Positions 24,900-38,000 of a stretch of 64,000 nt of DNA are shown here, in pieces. Below the pieces are notes generated by a model. That model did no database searches, was not told where the DNA came from, and was given only the letters and a program-made list of their open reading frames with translations. The position numbers and the translations under genes were made by a program. Positions within the stretch are counted from its first letter, which is position 1; each line of letters opens with the position of its first letter. Source of the DNA: Gymnothorax reevesii (Eukaryota; Chordata; Actinopteri; Anguilliformes; Muraenidae); NCBI GenBank assembly GCA_029721435.1, contig CM056587.1, positions 14,076,667 through 14,140,666 on the forward strand. Direction: 5' to 3'.

Positions 24900-25885
24900 C
24901 TGACTTGGGGGCAGGGGGTCAGTATGGAGCAGGACAGTGGACCCCCCTCCAACATGAGGGTCAGTATGAAGTGGAAAAGATGGTAGATCCCAACCGCAAG
25001 AAAAGAAGGTCAGTACTATGTGAACGGGACAGTACATCCCCCAGATGAGAGGGTCAGTACAGAGAGAACCAGATAATTCTCCCCCCAGATCTGATGGCAA
25101 GTATGGGCTTTACAGGATAGAAGACCCCCCAAATTAGACGGTCAATATGGAGTGAAATGAACAGTTGATCCCCAGATAAGACAGTGAGTACAAACTGAAC
25201 AGACCAATATACCTCTGAAATAAGAGGATCTTTAAGGGGTGAACAGGACAGCATACCTCCCAAAAAAGAGGGTCAATACGGAGCAAACAGGATGGTAGAT
25301 CCCCCAGAATAGAGGGTCAGTACCAAGTGAACAGGACAGTGGACCCTCCAGATTACTGGGTCTTTACAGAGTGAACTGCACAGTAGTTCTCCTAGATTAG
25401 AGGGCCTACACGAGTGAACAGGGCAGTAGACCCCCCAGATTAAAAGGTGAGTAAAAGGTGGACAAGAAAGAAGGCCCCCAGGTCAGAGGGTCAGTACTGA
25501 GTAAAGAGGGCAGTATATCCCCCGGATTAGAGGGTCAGTACGGTGTGAACAGGGCAGTAGATCCCCTCCCAGATCAGAGGGTCAGTACTGAGTGAAAAGG
25601 GCAGTATATCCCTCAGATTAGAGGGTCAGTACGGAGGGAACAGGGCAGTATACCTGCAGGACTAGAGGGTCAGTATGGAGAGAGCAGGACAGTAGTTCCC
25701 CTCGCATATCACAGGTCAGTACTGAGTGAAAAGGGCAGTATATCCCCCAGATCAGAAGGTAAAAACGGAGTGAAAAGGACAGTAGACCTGCGGGATTAGA
25801 GGGTCAGTACGGCGTGAACAGGACAGTATATCCCCCGCATTAGTGGGTCAGTATGGAGTGAACAGGACAGTAGACCCTGCAGTCG
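24900..25885 (-). repeat. 44-bp minisatellite overlapping the 3' end of the znf385 coding sequence
   Basis: About 21 units, each 44-47 bp, run from near 24.9 kb to 25.885 kb. The plus-strand unit core is 'gggtcagtacggagtgaaca' followed by 'ggacagtaga' and a C-rich spacer. Starts measured at the TCA of the core are 25848, 25804, 25760, 25716, 25670, 25626, 25582, 25535 and 25491. On the gene's strand the unit contains the last codons of the gene and its stop, so the array continues directly out of the coding sequence into the 3' untranslated region. Units become more diverged further from the gene. Confidence 0.85.
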
Positions 25886-26063
25886 GTCGTATTGCTCCAG
25901 GTGCGGCTCTTAGGAAAGGGGTTGCCAGAGCGGCCGTCTGAAAGAGGGGGGCAGTTGGGCGGGCGTGCAAGGGCAGGGTCGCCACGCTGCTGGGGCAGAA
26001 GGGACTGGAGATGAAAGCTGGAGACAGAGGCTTCACCAGGTCCTTCTGCAGAGCCAGCTTCGC
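25848..26063 (-). CDS. znf385b: znf385b-like last coding exon
   Basis: The exon encodes residues 290-360 and a TGA stop. It starts [17 protein letters not shown] and continues with an alanine/leucine/proline-rich region. It closes with AAPGAIRP and TVLFTPY, matching the conserved C-terminus of ZNF385 proteins (…ILFAPY-like). The acceptor is CCCCCACAG. The last nine codons and stop are also the first unit of the 44-bp minisatellite. Confidence 0.93.
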   Translation of the reverse strand, partial: AKLALQKDLVKPLSPAFISSPFCPSSVATLPLHARPTAPLFQTAALATPFLRAAPGAIRPTAGSTVLFTPY

Positions 26064-29000
26064 CTGTGGGGGAGGGGAATCACAGCAAATTAAGAGAGCA
26101 GCAACTCAGCCTCCCGTGGACAAATGTTCCCACTTCTCACTTAAAGTAATTGACTCCACTGGACTTTGCCAGTGGGATGATTACCCAATATTTTGCATTA
26201 AGGATATAACCACATAAAAGATGTCACCAAGGCAATTCTGAAAAAGAACAATTACTGAATTATGGTGGGAAAACAACCAAATCAACTCTCCCAGTATAAG
26301 TGCAATATGTATTGCACAATCCATTCTGTCTAAATGCATACTTGTTTGAAGACACTTGCTTTTTAAAACTGTGAGGTCTTATTCTTAGTGATGGCAGAGG
26401 TGTAAAATCTAGCACAATTTGTGAATTTAAGCTTTCTGACCTAAACTCTCACAGACTCTAGGTAATGACGCGGAGCACTTCGGCGTCATTCTCAACATGA
26501 GGGCATGGGAAAGCTAAATCCTCCAGGGGTGACCAGCAAACTAAGGTGTGATGAAAAGCAGTAGCTGTCGTCACAAACTTGGTTGAGGGACCCTGATCAT
26601 ACGCTGTCAGATAAATCCACAGGTGATGCGCATCGCAGTGTGACATTGATCAGACTCTCCAAACTGCAGCACAGAAGGATATTTCTTTTTTTTTTTTTCA
26701 AAAATAGGATCAGCAGTTACGTATGAAATCATTACTGCTATGAGTCCTTTTTGGGAAGAAAACTCTCGGAGGTGCATTAAGCTCAGATTTATATGAGAAG
26801 GAGTCTGAGCTACTTAGGCTCTCTCCCTGCATATGGTTACATAAACATGAGTCATCGCAGACCGCTCTGCAGCCCAGTCAGACACCGCTAATACAGGCGG
26901 CCGCACTCATTCTGTGCCTTCAGACTCACTCTTATCCACAACACAATATATTTAGACAGTTCTGTAATGAAAGCAGTCCAGAAAGAGAAGTATTAGTCAT
27001 TCATTGGCTGAGTACTGAGTAGTGTCAGTGTCGGAGTAGCAGGACAGACAAAGGCTGAGTTTAGTATGAGATTTAAATTGTCCCAGGTGTGCTGCAGTCA
27101 GAGGGGATTCCCGTAGGGTTAAATTTAGCCGCAAGTTTCTTACCGCTAAAGCCGTGGTTCCGCGCTGTTGTTTGCTGTATGGACTGTATTTCGGCTTCAG
27201 AGGCTTCCCAGCAACTCTGTCCTTATGCCTCCTGCTAGAGATGTGCTGGAAAACACCACAGAACATACTGCTGATCTGTGCTGGTCATCTGTGTGCTGCT
27301 TATATGTGCGCTGATCTGCGAGCTGCTGATCCGTGCCATGACCTGCATGCTGATCTGTGTACTGTTGAATTGAGCTGCTGATCTTCTTGATCTGCATGCT
27401 GCTGATCTGTGTACTGAATCTGTGTGCTGCTAAACTGTGCCACTGATCTTTGTGCTGCTGATCTGTGTACTGACCTGTGTGCTGCTAAACTGTACCACTG
27501 ATCTTTGTGCTACTGATCTTTGCCACTGTTCTGTGTGCTGCTAAACTGTGCTGCTGATCTGTGTACTGCTCTGTGTGCTGCTAAACTGTGCCACTGATCT
27601 TTGTGAAGCTGATCTTTGCCACTGTTCTGTGTGCTGCTAAACTGTGCTGCTGACCTTTGTGCTGCTAAACTGTGCCACTAATCTGTGTACTGCTAAACTG
27701 TGTGGCTGACCTTTGTGCTGCTAAACTGTGCCACTGATCTGTGTGCTGCTAAACTGCTGACCTTTGTGCTGATTTGTTTGCCGCTGTTCTGTGTACTGAT
27801 ATGTGTGCTGCTGCTCTGTAAGCTGCTGGTCTTTTTGCTGATTTTTGTGCTGATCTGTGAGCTGCCACTCTGTGCTGCTGATCTGTGTACAGATCTGTGA
27901 GCTACTATGTGTGCTGCTGATCTCTGTGCTGATCTGTGCCTCTGATCTGCGTGCTTCTGAACTGTGCTACTGATCTTTGAGATGATTTATTTGCTGCTGA
28001 TCTGGGTACTGATATGTGTTCTGCTGCTCTGTCTGCGGCTGATCTGCGCAGCTGATCTTTGTGCGGCTCTGTACCACTCATCTGTGTGCTTCTGAACTCT
28101 GCTACTGATCTTTGTGCTGATTCGTTTACTGCTGATCTGCCCACTGATTTGTGTGCAACTGCTCCATGTGTTGCTAATCTTTGTGCTGATCTGTGCCGTT
28201 GATCTGTGCAGCTGACTTGCGAGCTGCTGACTCCTGCTACTGATTTGCGTGGCAATCTGTGCCCTGATTTTTCAGTTGATATGCGTGTTCTCATGCTGTT
28301 GGCCTTTACTGATCTATGTGCTGATCTGCACCACTGATCTGTGTGAGACCAACCTTTGTGATCAGTGTCCAGACTGGAGCATTGCTAATCTGTACTTCTG
28401 ACACGTGTGATACTCTATGTGTGTTGATCTATGCGCAGCTGATCTGATGATGTGCTTCTGATCTATGAGCTGCTGATCAGGGTGCTGATTTGTGTAGCTA
28501 ATCTGTGTGCTGATCATTGTTGTTGATCACTGTGCAGTTGATCTGTGGTGACTAACCTGTTTAAGTTGAATTTCCGAGTTCACGTGGACATCGCAAATCT
28601 CACAATGAAACGTCTTGTTCTGCAAGCCAGATCCTTTGACTACTGTGGCCTGGACCTTGAGCTTGGACCCGGGCCGGGGATAGGCCTTTATTGGACCCGC
28701 GCCATTCCGGGCTTCCAGCATGGTTTTGTGCTTCGAACCTTCACAGCGGATAAAAAAACAGGCTTGATATGGTACCCTTTCTCATTCTCTGAGAGTGTCA
28801 ACAGTATAAAGAACAAAATCATTGCAAAGCTCAGTTTGGACACAATGGAATTAAAAATTGCATAATGAGAATGACCTGTGCAAAGAAAAGAGACACAGGC
28901 TGCACAGAGACCTGGAGGCGATTGGAGCTGAAACCCAAGGAGAGAAACACTAAGAGATGAGGTTAAAGGTCACCTGTATTGTGCGCCTCCAGCTGAGAGA

Positions 29001-32000
29001 GGGAGTTGACGGCGACTTTGCAGAGCGAGCAGTATAGCAGCTTTTTAGCTTTCTCCTCCTCTGACTCCGTCGCGGGCGGGGCCGAAGGCGAGGGCGAGGG
29101 CGAGGGATTGGCTCCGCTCCGCGCGGCCGACCCCTGATTTGCTGTTTCTGCGGAGCAGTCGTCAGGCGTTGGCTGAGAAACTGGCCGGGCGAGGCAGGTC
29201 AGCAGGGACACGCCTGTCACCATGGGAATAGGAGCTATGGGCGGAGCCAAACTTTTGGGGGCGATCGGGGGGGCCGTGCTGTTTGCTGAGAGGGAGAATT
29301 GGGAAAGAATGGGACAGTGAGGAAGCAGGTTCCCAGCACTTGCTGCACTGGAGCCCTACTTAAGTCATAGAACAGGAAAATTTGAGCAGTCTTTCAATTA
29401 TCACACAAAAACATGCAGAACAGTTCAGCATTGTTACCTGGAGTAAAGCAAGCACAGAAGGTGCTATCAAAATTATGGAGCACTGGTCACAGGTCTATAC
29501 TATTGAAATATGGGCTGCAAAGGTTTGAGAAGACTAGCAGGTCTTTACACAAATCTGTGGCTGCTCAACCCTGACCCTGATGGTCTACCATTCAGCAGGT
29601 TTTCACTCCAACACTGACTTGGAAACCTGAACACAACTAATTGTCAACTCATGCCTTTTGATGAGGTGTACTTCATAAGGTTTGGATTTAAAACCAAAAG
29701 GACGGAAAGATCTCTGAGAACAGGGTAAGACATAGCCCTGAACAATGTAACATAAGCCACAGGTCTAGACTGCAGGTCTAAGCTATGCGGCACAGGCAAT
29801 CATTCTAAACTATGTGACACGGGAGTCATTCTAAACAACATGGCACAGGCAATCATTCTAAACTATGTGACACGGGAGTCATTCTAAACAACATGGCTCA
29901 GGCAATCATTCTAAACTATGTGACACGGGCAATCATTCTTAAACTATGTGACACAGGAAATCATGCTTAAATTATGAGGTGCAGGCAATCATTCTAAATT
30001 ATGTGACATAGGCAATTCTCAATTATGAGGCATGGGCAATCACTCAAAACTATGGAAATAGGCAATCGTTTCAAATTATGTGATATAGACAATAATTTTT
30101 AACTATGTAACTCAGGAATTATTCCATACTATGTGATACAGTCAATCATTGTAAACTATGACATAGGTAAACATTCCTAAGTATGTGACACAGGTTACAG
30201 ACACTTTAACACAGGGAAACACAATGACATGTTCAGCAATTTGTGAATAAATAATAATTTCTCTTTTTTTTTTTACATAACCCTCCATTTTGATGGGCAA
30301 GGGCCACCAGGAATGTTAGTTCAATCTCAAAATAAAAAATTTCAAATGATATGCACAATTTAGTTTGTCGAAAATGGCATAACCACTGCCTTTGGTAGTT
30401 TTCTGCTCTAAAATATAAGTGTTTGCATCTCAAGGGGTTGTTACACAAAAGGTGGTGTGTCAATGCGTAAAGCTGGTGCTGTGTAATTTTCGTGTCATAG
30501 ACTGCGTTTGCGTTTTTGGCTCACACAGCCTTTTAATGCAAATATTGTCGCTTTATGGCAGGGCTGGTGTGTGTGCAGGCTTACATTCCAACCAAGCACT
30601 TATACACCTGACACCACCAATCAAACCCAAGAGCCTTTGCTAATGGGCCTGAGTAGTAGTATCAGGTGTGTAAGTGCTTGGTTGGAATGAAAGCCTGTGC
30701 CCACCCCAGCCCTAGAAAGATAATGTTGACTAGCCCAGCTTTATGGTGATTTCATAGGGATGAATCGGAGACAGCAGAGCTTTTTGCAAATAAATGCACA
30801 TTACTTCCTTCACATTTCAATTTTCATTATGTGCTCTATAAATAGTGCCTACAAATTGGTGGTAGGGAGGATGAAGGGGTATTTTTCTAAGTGCTGGGGA
30901 AATACAAATAATCGTATTATTTGTAATACGAGTCTCGTTACGAGTGCCATATTATATACCGTTTAAATCGCACATATCTTTGCATACAAAATGCATCATC
31001 TGGTGACTTGATCTCTATTCCCCAATAACTACTGGAGTAGGGCTCTCAGAATAACAAATGAGGATGCAGTAACGCAAAAAAGGTGTTTGTTCTTCATCTG
31101 GTGAAACTACCAGTTTGCTATGGCATTAATGCATTGTTTTTAAAGGGAATGACAGCGGTTAATCTGGTTGGCCTTTATGGAACCAACCCCCCACCAAACC
31201 CAAAGGTACTTAATTTGTCTTCATACAACCCTTCTGACAACAGTGCCACAGCAGCACCATCAGCTCCTGCCACAAAATAATCGGAATGAAGGTAGACCCG
31301 GCCAGTTTTGATCTGCGATACCGATAGCACTTGCGCTTACCGACTGCATTTAGGTTGTCAAAATAGGACCAATTTTGTCACAGTCTCCAAACATGTCCCA
31401 GTATGAACTAAATCTGACCTCCTCAGCAGCTTCAGTTCTGCAAGACCAATTACAGCTCTCCTGTCAGACAGCCCATCCTTAAGCTCACGGCTTAAGCTGA
31501 TACTGCCATCACAGATAGGGCTGCGCGTATGTCTTAAGGCGGTTTCTGTCCTCATGCTACAGCAAGGCCAAATAGACTAATGAGGCTGCTCATTCGGGCT
31601 TCAGAAAAGGCAGTTCATGGTCAGAGATACAGGAGGTGGACTGTCCTAGAGGTGGAGTCCACTCTTCATGAAATTAAATGAGAGTTGTAAACATGTTGTG
31701 CTTGGCTGTAATACACAGTAAGAAGATGTAAGGAGGTGGGCACAGAAAAAAGTCAAAATTAATGCGTGAAAAGAACTTAGAACGGGGGTCATCAGCCCTC
31801 ACATTCCCCACACGCAAGCACAGCAGCAGCCTGAGAAAATTGCCATACAACTGCACAGAAGTAGAGAAGAAGAGTACAGACCTGGTGTTTCGGGGCTGCC
31901 CCCTGTGGTTGTGGAGGGGCAGGTGCTGATTGTCTTCGCTGAGTCCTTAGGAGATGGGGCTTTCTGCTTGTTCTTGGAGGAGTCCTGGGCTTTGAGCTTC

Positions 32001-35000
32001 TTGGCATGTTTGCTGCCTTTGTAGTGTGCCTCCGCTTGGCTCTGCTCAGGAGAATATGGGAAGCAATGAGGCTCATTTCAAGTGGATAACCAAACGGATT
32101 GAGCACTGCGCTATGGGAGGCAGTCCCACAACACGAAAGAGGGCTCCTGTATACTTGTAATCAGGGGTTAATGTATCGCAAACTGGTACATTTGGTTGCG
32201 AGCAATAAAGCTGCTTTGGAATTATGCAGCCTTATTTAAAGCAATATACAACCCTAATTCCGAAATGGTTGGGACGAAGTGTAAATTGTGAATAAAACAA
32301 AAATACAATGATTTCAGATCACATGAGCCAATATGTTATTTACAATAGAACATAGATAACATTTCAAATGTTGAAATTGAGACATATTACATTTTTATCC
32401 ACAGAATGAGCCTATTTAAAATTTTCTGGGTGCAACAGGTCTCAAAGAAGTTGGGACACAAGCAAAAAAGGGCTGAAAAAGCAATTAATATATAAAAAGA
32501 GAATCAGCTGAAAGAACATTTAGCAAGTAATTAAGGTAACTGGCATCACGTGTGTAACACGACTGGCTATAAAGGGATGTCTTACAGAGGCTGAGTCTCT
32601 CAAAAGTAAAGATGGCCACAGGCTCTCCAACCTGTGAAGGCTTGCGTAAAAAAACATTGTGGAATACTTTAAAAATAATGTTCCTCACGTCAAATTACAA
32701 AGGCATTGAAGGTCTCATCACCGACAGAGCATAACATCATCAAAAGATTCAGAGAAACTGGAAAAATCTCTGTGCGTAAGGGACAAGGCCCAAGACCTTT
32801 ACCCGTGATCTTCGGGCCCTCAGGTGCCACTGCATTACTCACCGGCATGATTCTGTCAGAGAAATTACTAAATGGGCCCCGGAATACTTCGAGAAACCAC
32901 TTTCTCTTATCAGTCCGCCGTGCCATCCACAGATGCCACCTAAAACTCTATCATGCAAAAAGGAAGCTATTTTTGAACATGATCCAGATGTGCCGCCTTG
33001 TTCTGTGGCATTTAAAATGGACTGTAGCAAAGTGGCAAAGTGTCCTGTGGTCAGACAAGTCCAAATTTGACATTCTTGATGGAAATCATGGGTGCCGTGT
33101 CCTCCAGGCTAAATAGGAGAAAGACCACCACTCCTGTTATCAGTGTTCAGTTCAAAAGCCAGCATCTCTGATGGTATGGGGATGCATTAGTGCATGTGGT
33201 GTGGGAAACTTGCATGCTTTAAAAAGCACCACGAATACTGAAAGGTATATAAAGGATTTAGAGCAACATATGCTCCCTTCCAGATGACATCTATTCCAGG
33301 AAAGGCTTGTGTATTTGAGCAGGACAATGCAAAACCACATACTGCTGCCATTACAACAGCATGGCTTCGTAGTAGAAGAGTCCGTGTGCTGAACTGGCCT
33401 GCCTGCAGTCCTGATCTTTCACCGATTGAGAATATTTGGCTCATAGTTAAACGATAAGTCCGTCAAAGGAGACCCAAAACTCGCCAGCAGCTGGAAGCCT
33501 GTATTATACAAGATTGGGATCAAATTCCAATGGCTAAACTGAAGAAACTTGTCTCCTGAATGCCCAAACGCCTCCACTCTGAGTTAAAAAGAAGAGGAGA
33601 TGCTACACAATGGTAAACAGGCCCCTGTCCCAACTTTTTTGAGACCTGTTGTAGCCACCAAATTTGAAATGAGCTAATTTTGTGGATAAGATTGTAAAAT
33701 TTCTCAGGTTCAACATTTGCTATGTTATCTCTGTTCTATTATGAATAAAATACTGGCTGGTGTAATTTGAAAGTCATTACATTTTGATTGCATTCACAAT
33801 ATACACTTTATCCCAACTACATATACTACAGGGCTATGTTTTCAAACGCCAACAATTTTCAGTCAAAGATTGAAAAATTTAATTTAAATTTGAACTTATG
33901 TCCACGAAAAAATGTCAAAATCAGGCTGATCCAAGGGGCCACCTTATGCTGTAATAACTGCAACCAAAATTCAAGGCATTTTTTCCTAACAGGACAGTCA
34001 TACATTACGGTTCTGAAGGTTCAGTGTAACTCTACATTGGAAGTTCCCAAGGATACGCTACATTTGTGGTTTGCTTCTCCTTGATTTAGTTTTTTTTTTT
34101 TTGGTTAAATTTTCAACAATATGCAGTAGGTTGATTTTATGTCCTGTATGAAAAAAAATGAAAATAAATTAATCACCTGTTTATTTTGCCCATTTTTTTA
34201 ATTAACTCCAAATTTTGCCCCTCATCCTAAATTTACAGATTTAATTTGACTTCTCGAAATTAGCATATTGCTGTGTGCCAGTGAAGGTTATTTACGTTAG
34301 TTAAAACCTCTTATTTCACTGGATCAAAAAAGTGAGTTAAGTGCTCACATATTATTGGCTGCTGTGTACAAATCTAAATATTCTATGAGGTTCAGACAGA
34401 TCACAGTGAGGCATGAGCTCGCAGTATAAACCCCAGAGAGAGGAGGATCCCACCAGCAGCAGAGCTGTGGAGCTCTAACACTCAATCTGCTCATCCTGTG
34501 TTGTACAGCTACACTGAGGCCAGTTTTCTACAGCTCACAGCAGGACCACTGAAGCCCTGCAGAAAGCAAGGCACCAATATTTGAGCCAAAAAATTTTACA
34601 AAAAATAGCAAAATGACAGACTAATTTACAGTCCCTGGAATAGCAGTGAAGTGGTAGAAGCAGCTGGCTAATTACGGGCCTGTTGCCTGGAGCTTAGCAG
34701 GGCTGCGCAACGTTAGCACTCGGGTGGAACAGGGGTGGGATTTCTGAAACTGAACGGCGGAGTTTTCCAAAGAAATGCTGGAGTCCTGCTGGGATAATGC
34801 AGACCTAGCACTGTGCGAGATACCGTCTTATTACCGATAAGAGGCACTGAATCACTGAGGTCATTAAACATCCCACTGACCTTACAGAAAAGGGGACTGA
34901 GCGTTTGCCGCAGGAGAGCTCCCTGGAGACCTGGCTAAGTTCACACTCTGTTTCTGTTTGTCTACCCATCGAGACCGGCACTCTAAAGTTGTTTTGATAA

Positions 35001-38000
35001 TTCCTGTCTTTCTCTCCAGAATAAGCCACTCCAGGACTTCCTCTCCGTGGTATAAGCTGTTCTAGACCTGCTTTAATAGCTGGAGCCTCTCTGTGATATA
35101 AGATGTTCTAGAACTGCTTTAATAGCTGGAGCCTCTCTGTGGTATAAGCCGCTCCATTATTGCTTTAACGACTCCCAGGTGTAAGATACTCTATAAATGC
35201 AGCCCCTGCTTCTGTGGTTTGAGTTTGCCACTCTATAGCTGGTGGTTTAATAACTACTGTCTCTCTGTGGCATAAGTTACTCTATGACTGGCAAAGCAGT
35301 AACTGCTTAAATAGCTTGCATCTCTCTCTGTGGTGTAAGCCACAATATTAACTACCTCAAAAACTCCACCCTCTCGGTGATAAAAGCTGCTCTATAACTG
35401 CTTTAATAACTCCTGCCACTCAGTAGTGTAACTCACTCTATAACTGCTTCAATAACTCCTGTCTCTCAGGGGTGTAAGTTGCTCTATGACTGCTTTAATA
35501 ACTCCAGTCTCTCAGTGTTGTAAGTCGCTCTATAACAGCTTTGATCACTACAGCCTCTGTGGTGTAAGTCACTCTATAACTGCTTCAATAACTCCTGTCT
35601 CTCAGGGGTGTAAGTTGCTCTATGACTGCTTTAATAACTCCAGTCTCTCAGTGTTGTAAGTCGCTCTATAACAGCTTTGATCAATACAGCCTCTGTGGTG
35701 TAAGTCACTCTATAACTGCTTCAATAACTTCAGTCTCTAAGGGGTGTGAGTTGCTCTATAACTGCTTTAGTAACTCCTGCCTTTCAGTGGCATAAGTTGC
35801 TCAATAACCGCTTCAATAACTCAGTCTCTAAGGAGTGTAAGTCGCTCTATAACTGCTTTAATAACTCCTGCCTCTCAGTGGTGTATGTTGCTGTATAACT
35901 GCTTTAGTAAGTCTTGCCTCTCCGTGGTGTAAGTCGCTCCATAATAACTTTAAAAACTCCAGCCTCTGTGGTGTTTGTCACTCTAAAATGGCTTTAATAA
36001 CTCCTGCCTCTCAGTGGTGTATGTTGCTTTATAACTGCTTTAAAAACCCCAGCCTCCATGGTGTAAGTAGCTCTATAACTGCTTTAATAGCTCCAGTCTC
36101 CGTGGTGTAAGTCACTCAATAACTGCTTTAATAACAGTTTAATAACAATTTAATAATTGGATGTGATTTTAATGTTGACCTTAGTAGAGTCAATTCTAGG
36201 AATCTACTAGCATTGAAATCATTTTGCTTTGAAGAGTCCTTGGAGTTTGCGTTGAGCGACAAACAAGTTGACTTTACTTATCAAGGCAAGATTAATGGTA
36301 CAAGGTCAACAGTTGATCATTTCCTTGTGTCTAATAATATGTATTCTTATATCTGTGATTATTATGCTTTGCATGATGTAGACAATCACTCTGATCATTC
36401 TGCTCTTGTAGTAGCTTTAAATATCCCAATCAGTTACTCTCATGATTGTCCTCAAGTGCAACAGAATATTGCAAGATGTTATTGGCAAAGAGCAGGTTCT
36501 GAAGATATTGAGAATTATCAGCCTGCCCTTGACCATTACCTTGAATATATACACATACCTAATGAACTTCTTAATTGTTTTGATTTTATGTGTCAAGAGC
36601 ATAACCTGGAAATTGAGGCATTTCACAATGATATCATTAATGCTTGTATTAAAGCAAGTCAAGATACAATACAATCCAGTTCCTGGTTGGAATGATGAAG
36701 TTAAACAGTTGAGACGGATCGCTCTGTATTGGCATCATGTATGGCGTGGGATAGGTTGTCCTCACCAGGGGTATGTGGCTGATCTTAGAAGAGCTACGAG
36801 AGCCAGGTATCATTTCTTAGTTTGCCGGGTAAAACAAAATAGGGATTCCATCTCGAGAAAGGAAATGGCCTTTTCGAGTCCCTTTTTGAGAACGAATACG
36901 AATCGTTCTGGAAAGAGGTTAAACGCTGCACCTTGAAAAACGGGAATAGCCCAGTCAACAGCATCGACAGTTTAAATGATGAGTCGCTGATCGCGAACAA
37001 GTTCGCTGATAAATATGAGAAATTATATACAAGTATACCTTATGACGACAGACAGATGACAGGTTTGTTGTTCGAGATGGAGTCCAACCCTTACAAAAAA
37101 GAAGTTTATTCGAGTTTGCTATTAGTATACTTCTTCTAAACTAAAAATAAGAGAGTATACTTTCAGTTTACTTTTGATGTACTTATCAGAGATATACTTA
37201 GCAAAGTAATACTTAAGTATACTTCGCTTATACTGAAAAGTACACAGAAGTATATTTGGCTTATACTTGGACCTAAACTTTTGATTATTATACTTATCTT
37301 GAGTATATCTCAAAGTATTAAAATATTCATGCCTAATGTTCAAGTATACTGGCTTGCAGTTAGACTACTATCAAAAGAATAAGCACATTAAAATATTAAC
37401 AAACTTAATATACCCATCTAGTTTACATCTAAGTTTTATTTTGTACTGCAAGTACACTACAAGTGAACTTTTAAGTATACTGAGACTTATCTAGTTGTGT
37501 ACCTCTAGCATACTTTTCAATTTATGAAAATATATATTTAAGTATACTGCAAGTAAACCTACAGATATAATGCAAGTTTATGAGTTGTATACTTCTAGTA
37601 AACTTTTCAGTTCATGAAAGTATACTGCAAGTAAACTTAAAGATGAACTTATTAGTTCACTAGTTATATACTTCTAGCACAATGTCTAATTTATAAAAGC
37701 ATACTTTGAAGTATACTGAAAGAAAATTCAGATTTACTACAACTTTACTTGTTATATACTTCAAGCCAACTTTTTAGTTCATGAAAGAACACTTTGAAGT
37801 ATACAGTAGGTAAACTTATTAGTACTTATAGGTATAGGTAGACTACAAGTCCACTAGTTCTATACTTCCAGCCCTCGAAAGTTTAAATTTAGTTTTGAAC
37901 TTTCAGGGAGCTAAATGTTTTTTTTTTTAAACTGTAAGTATACTTCAAAGTCTTCTTTAAGCTAACTTAACATCATACTCACAGCTTATGATTATTACAA

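Noticed and set aside
36213..36695. 160-codon frame as a host gene
   Set aside because: Its SDH-containing endonuclease motifs and the following broken reverse transcriptase show it is a LINE fragment.
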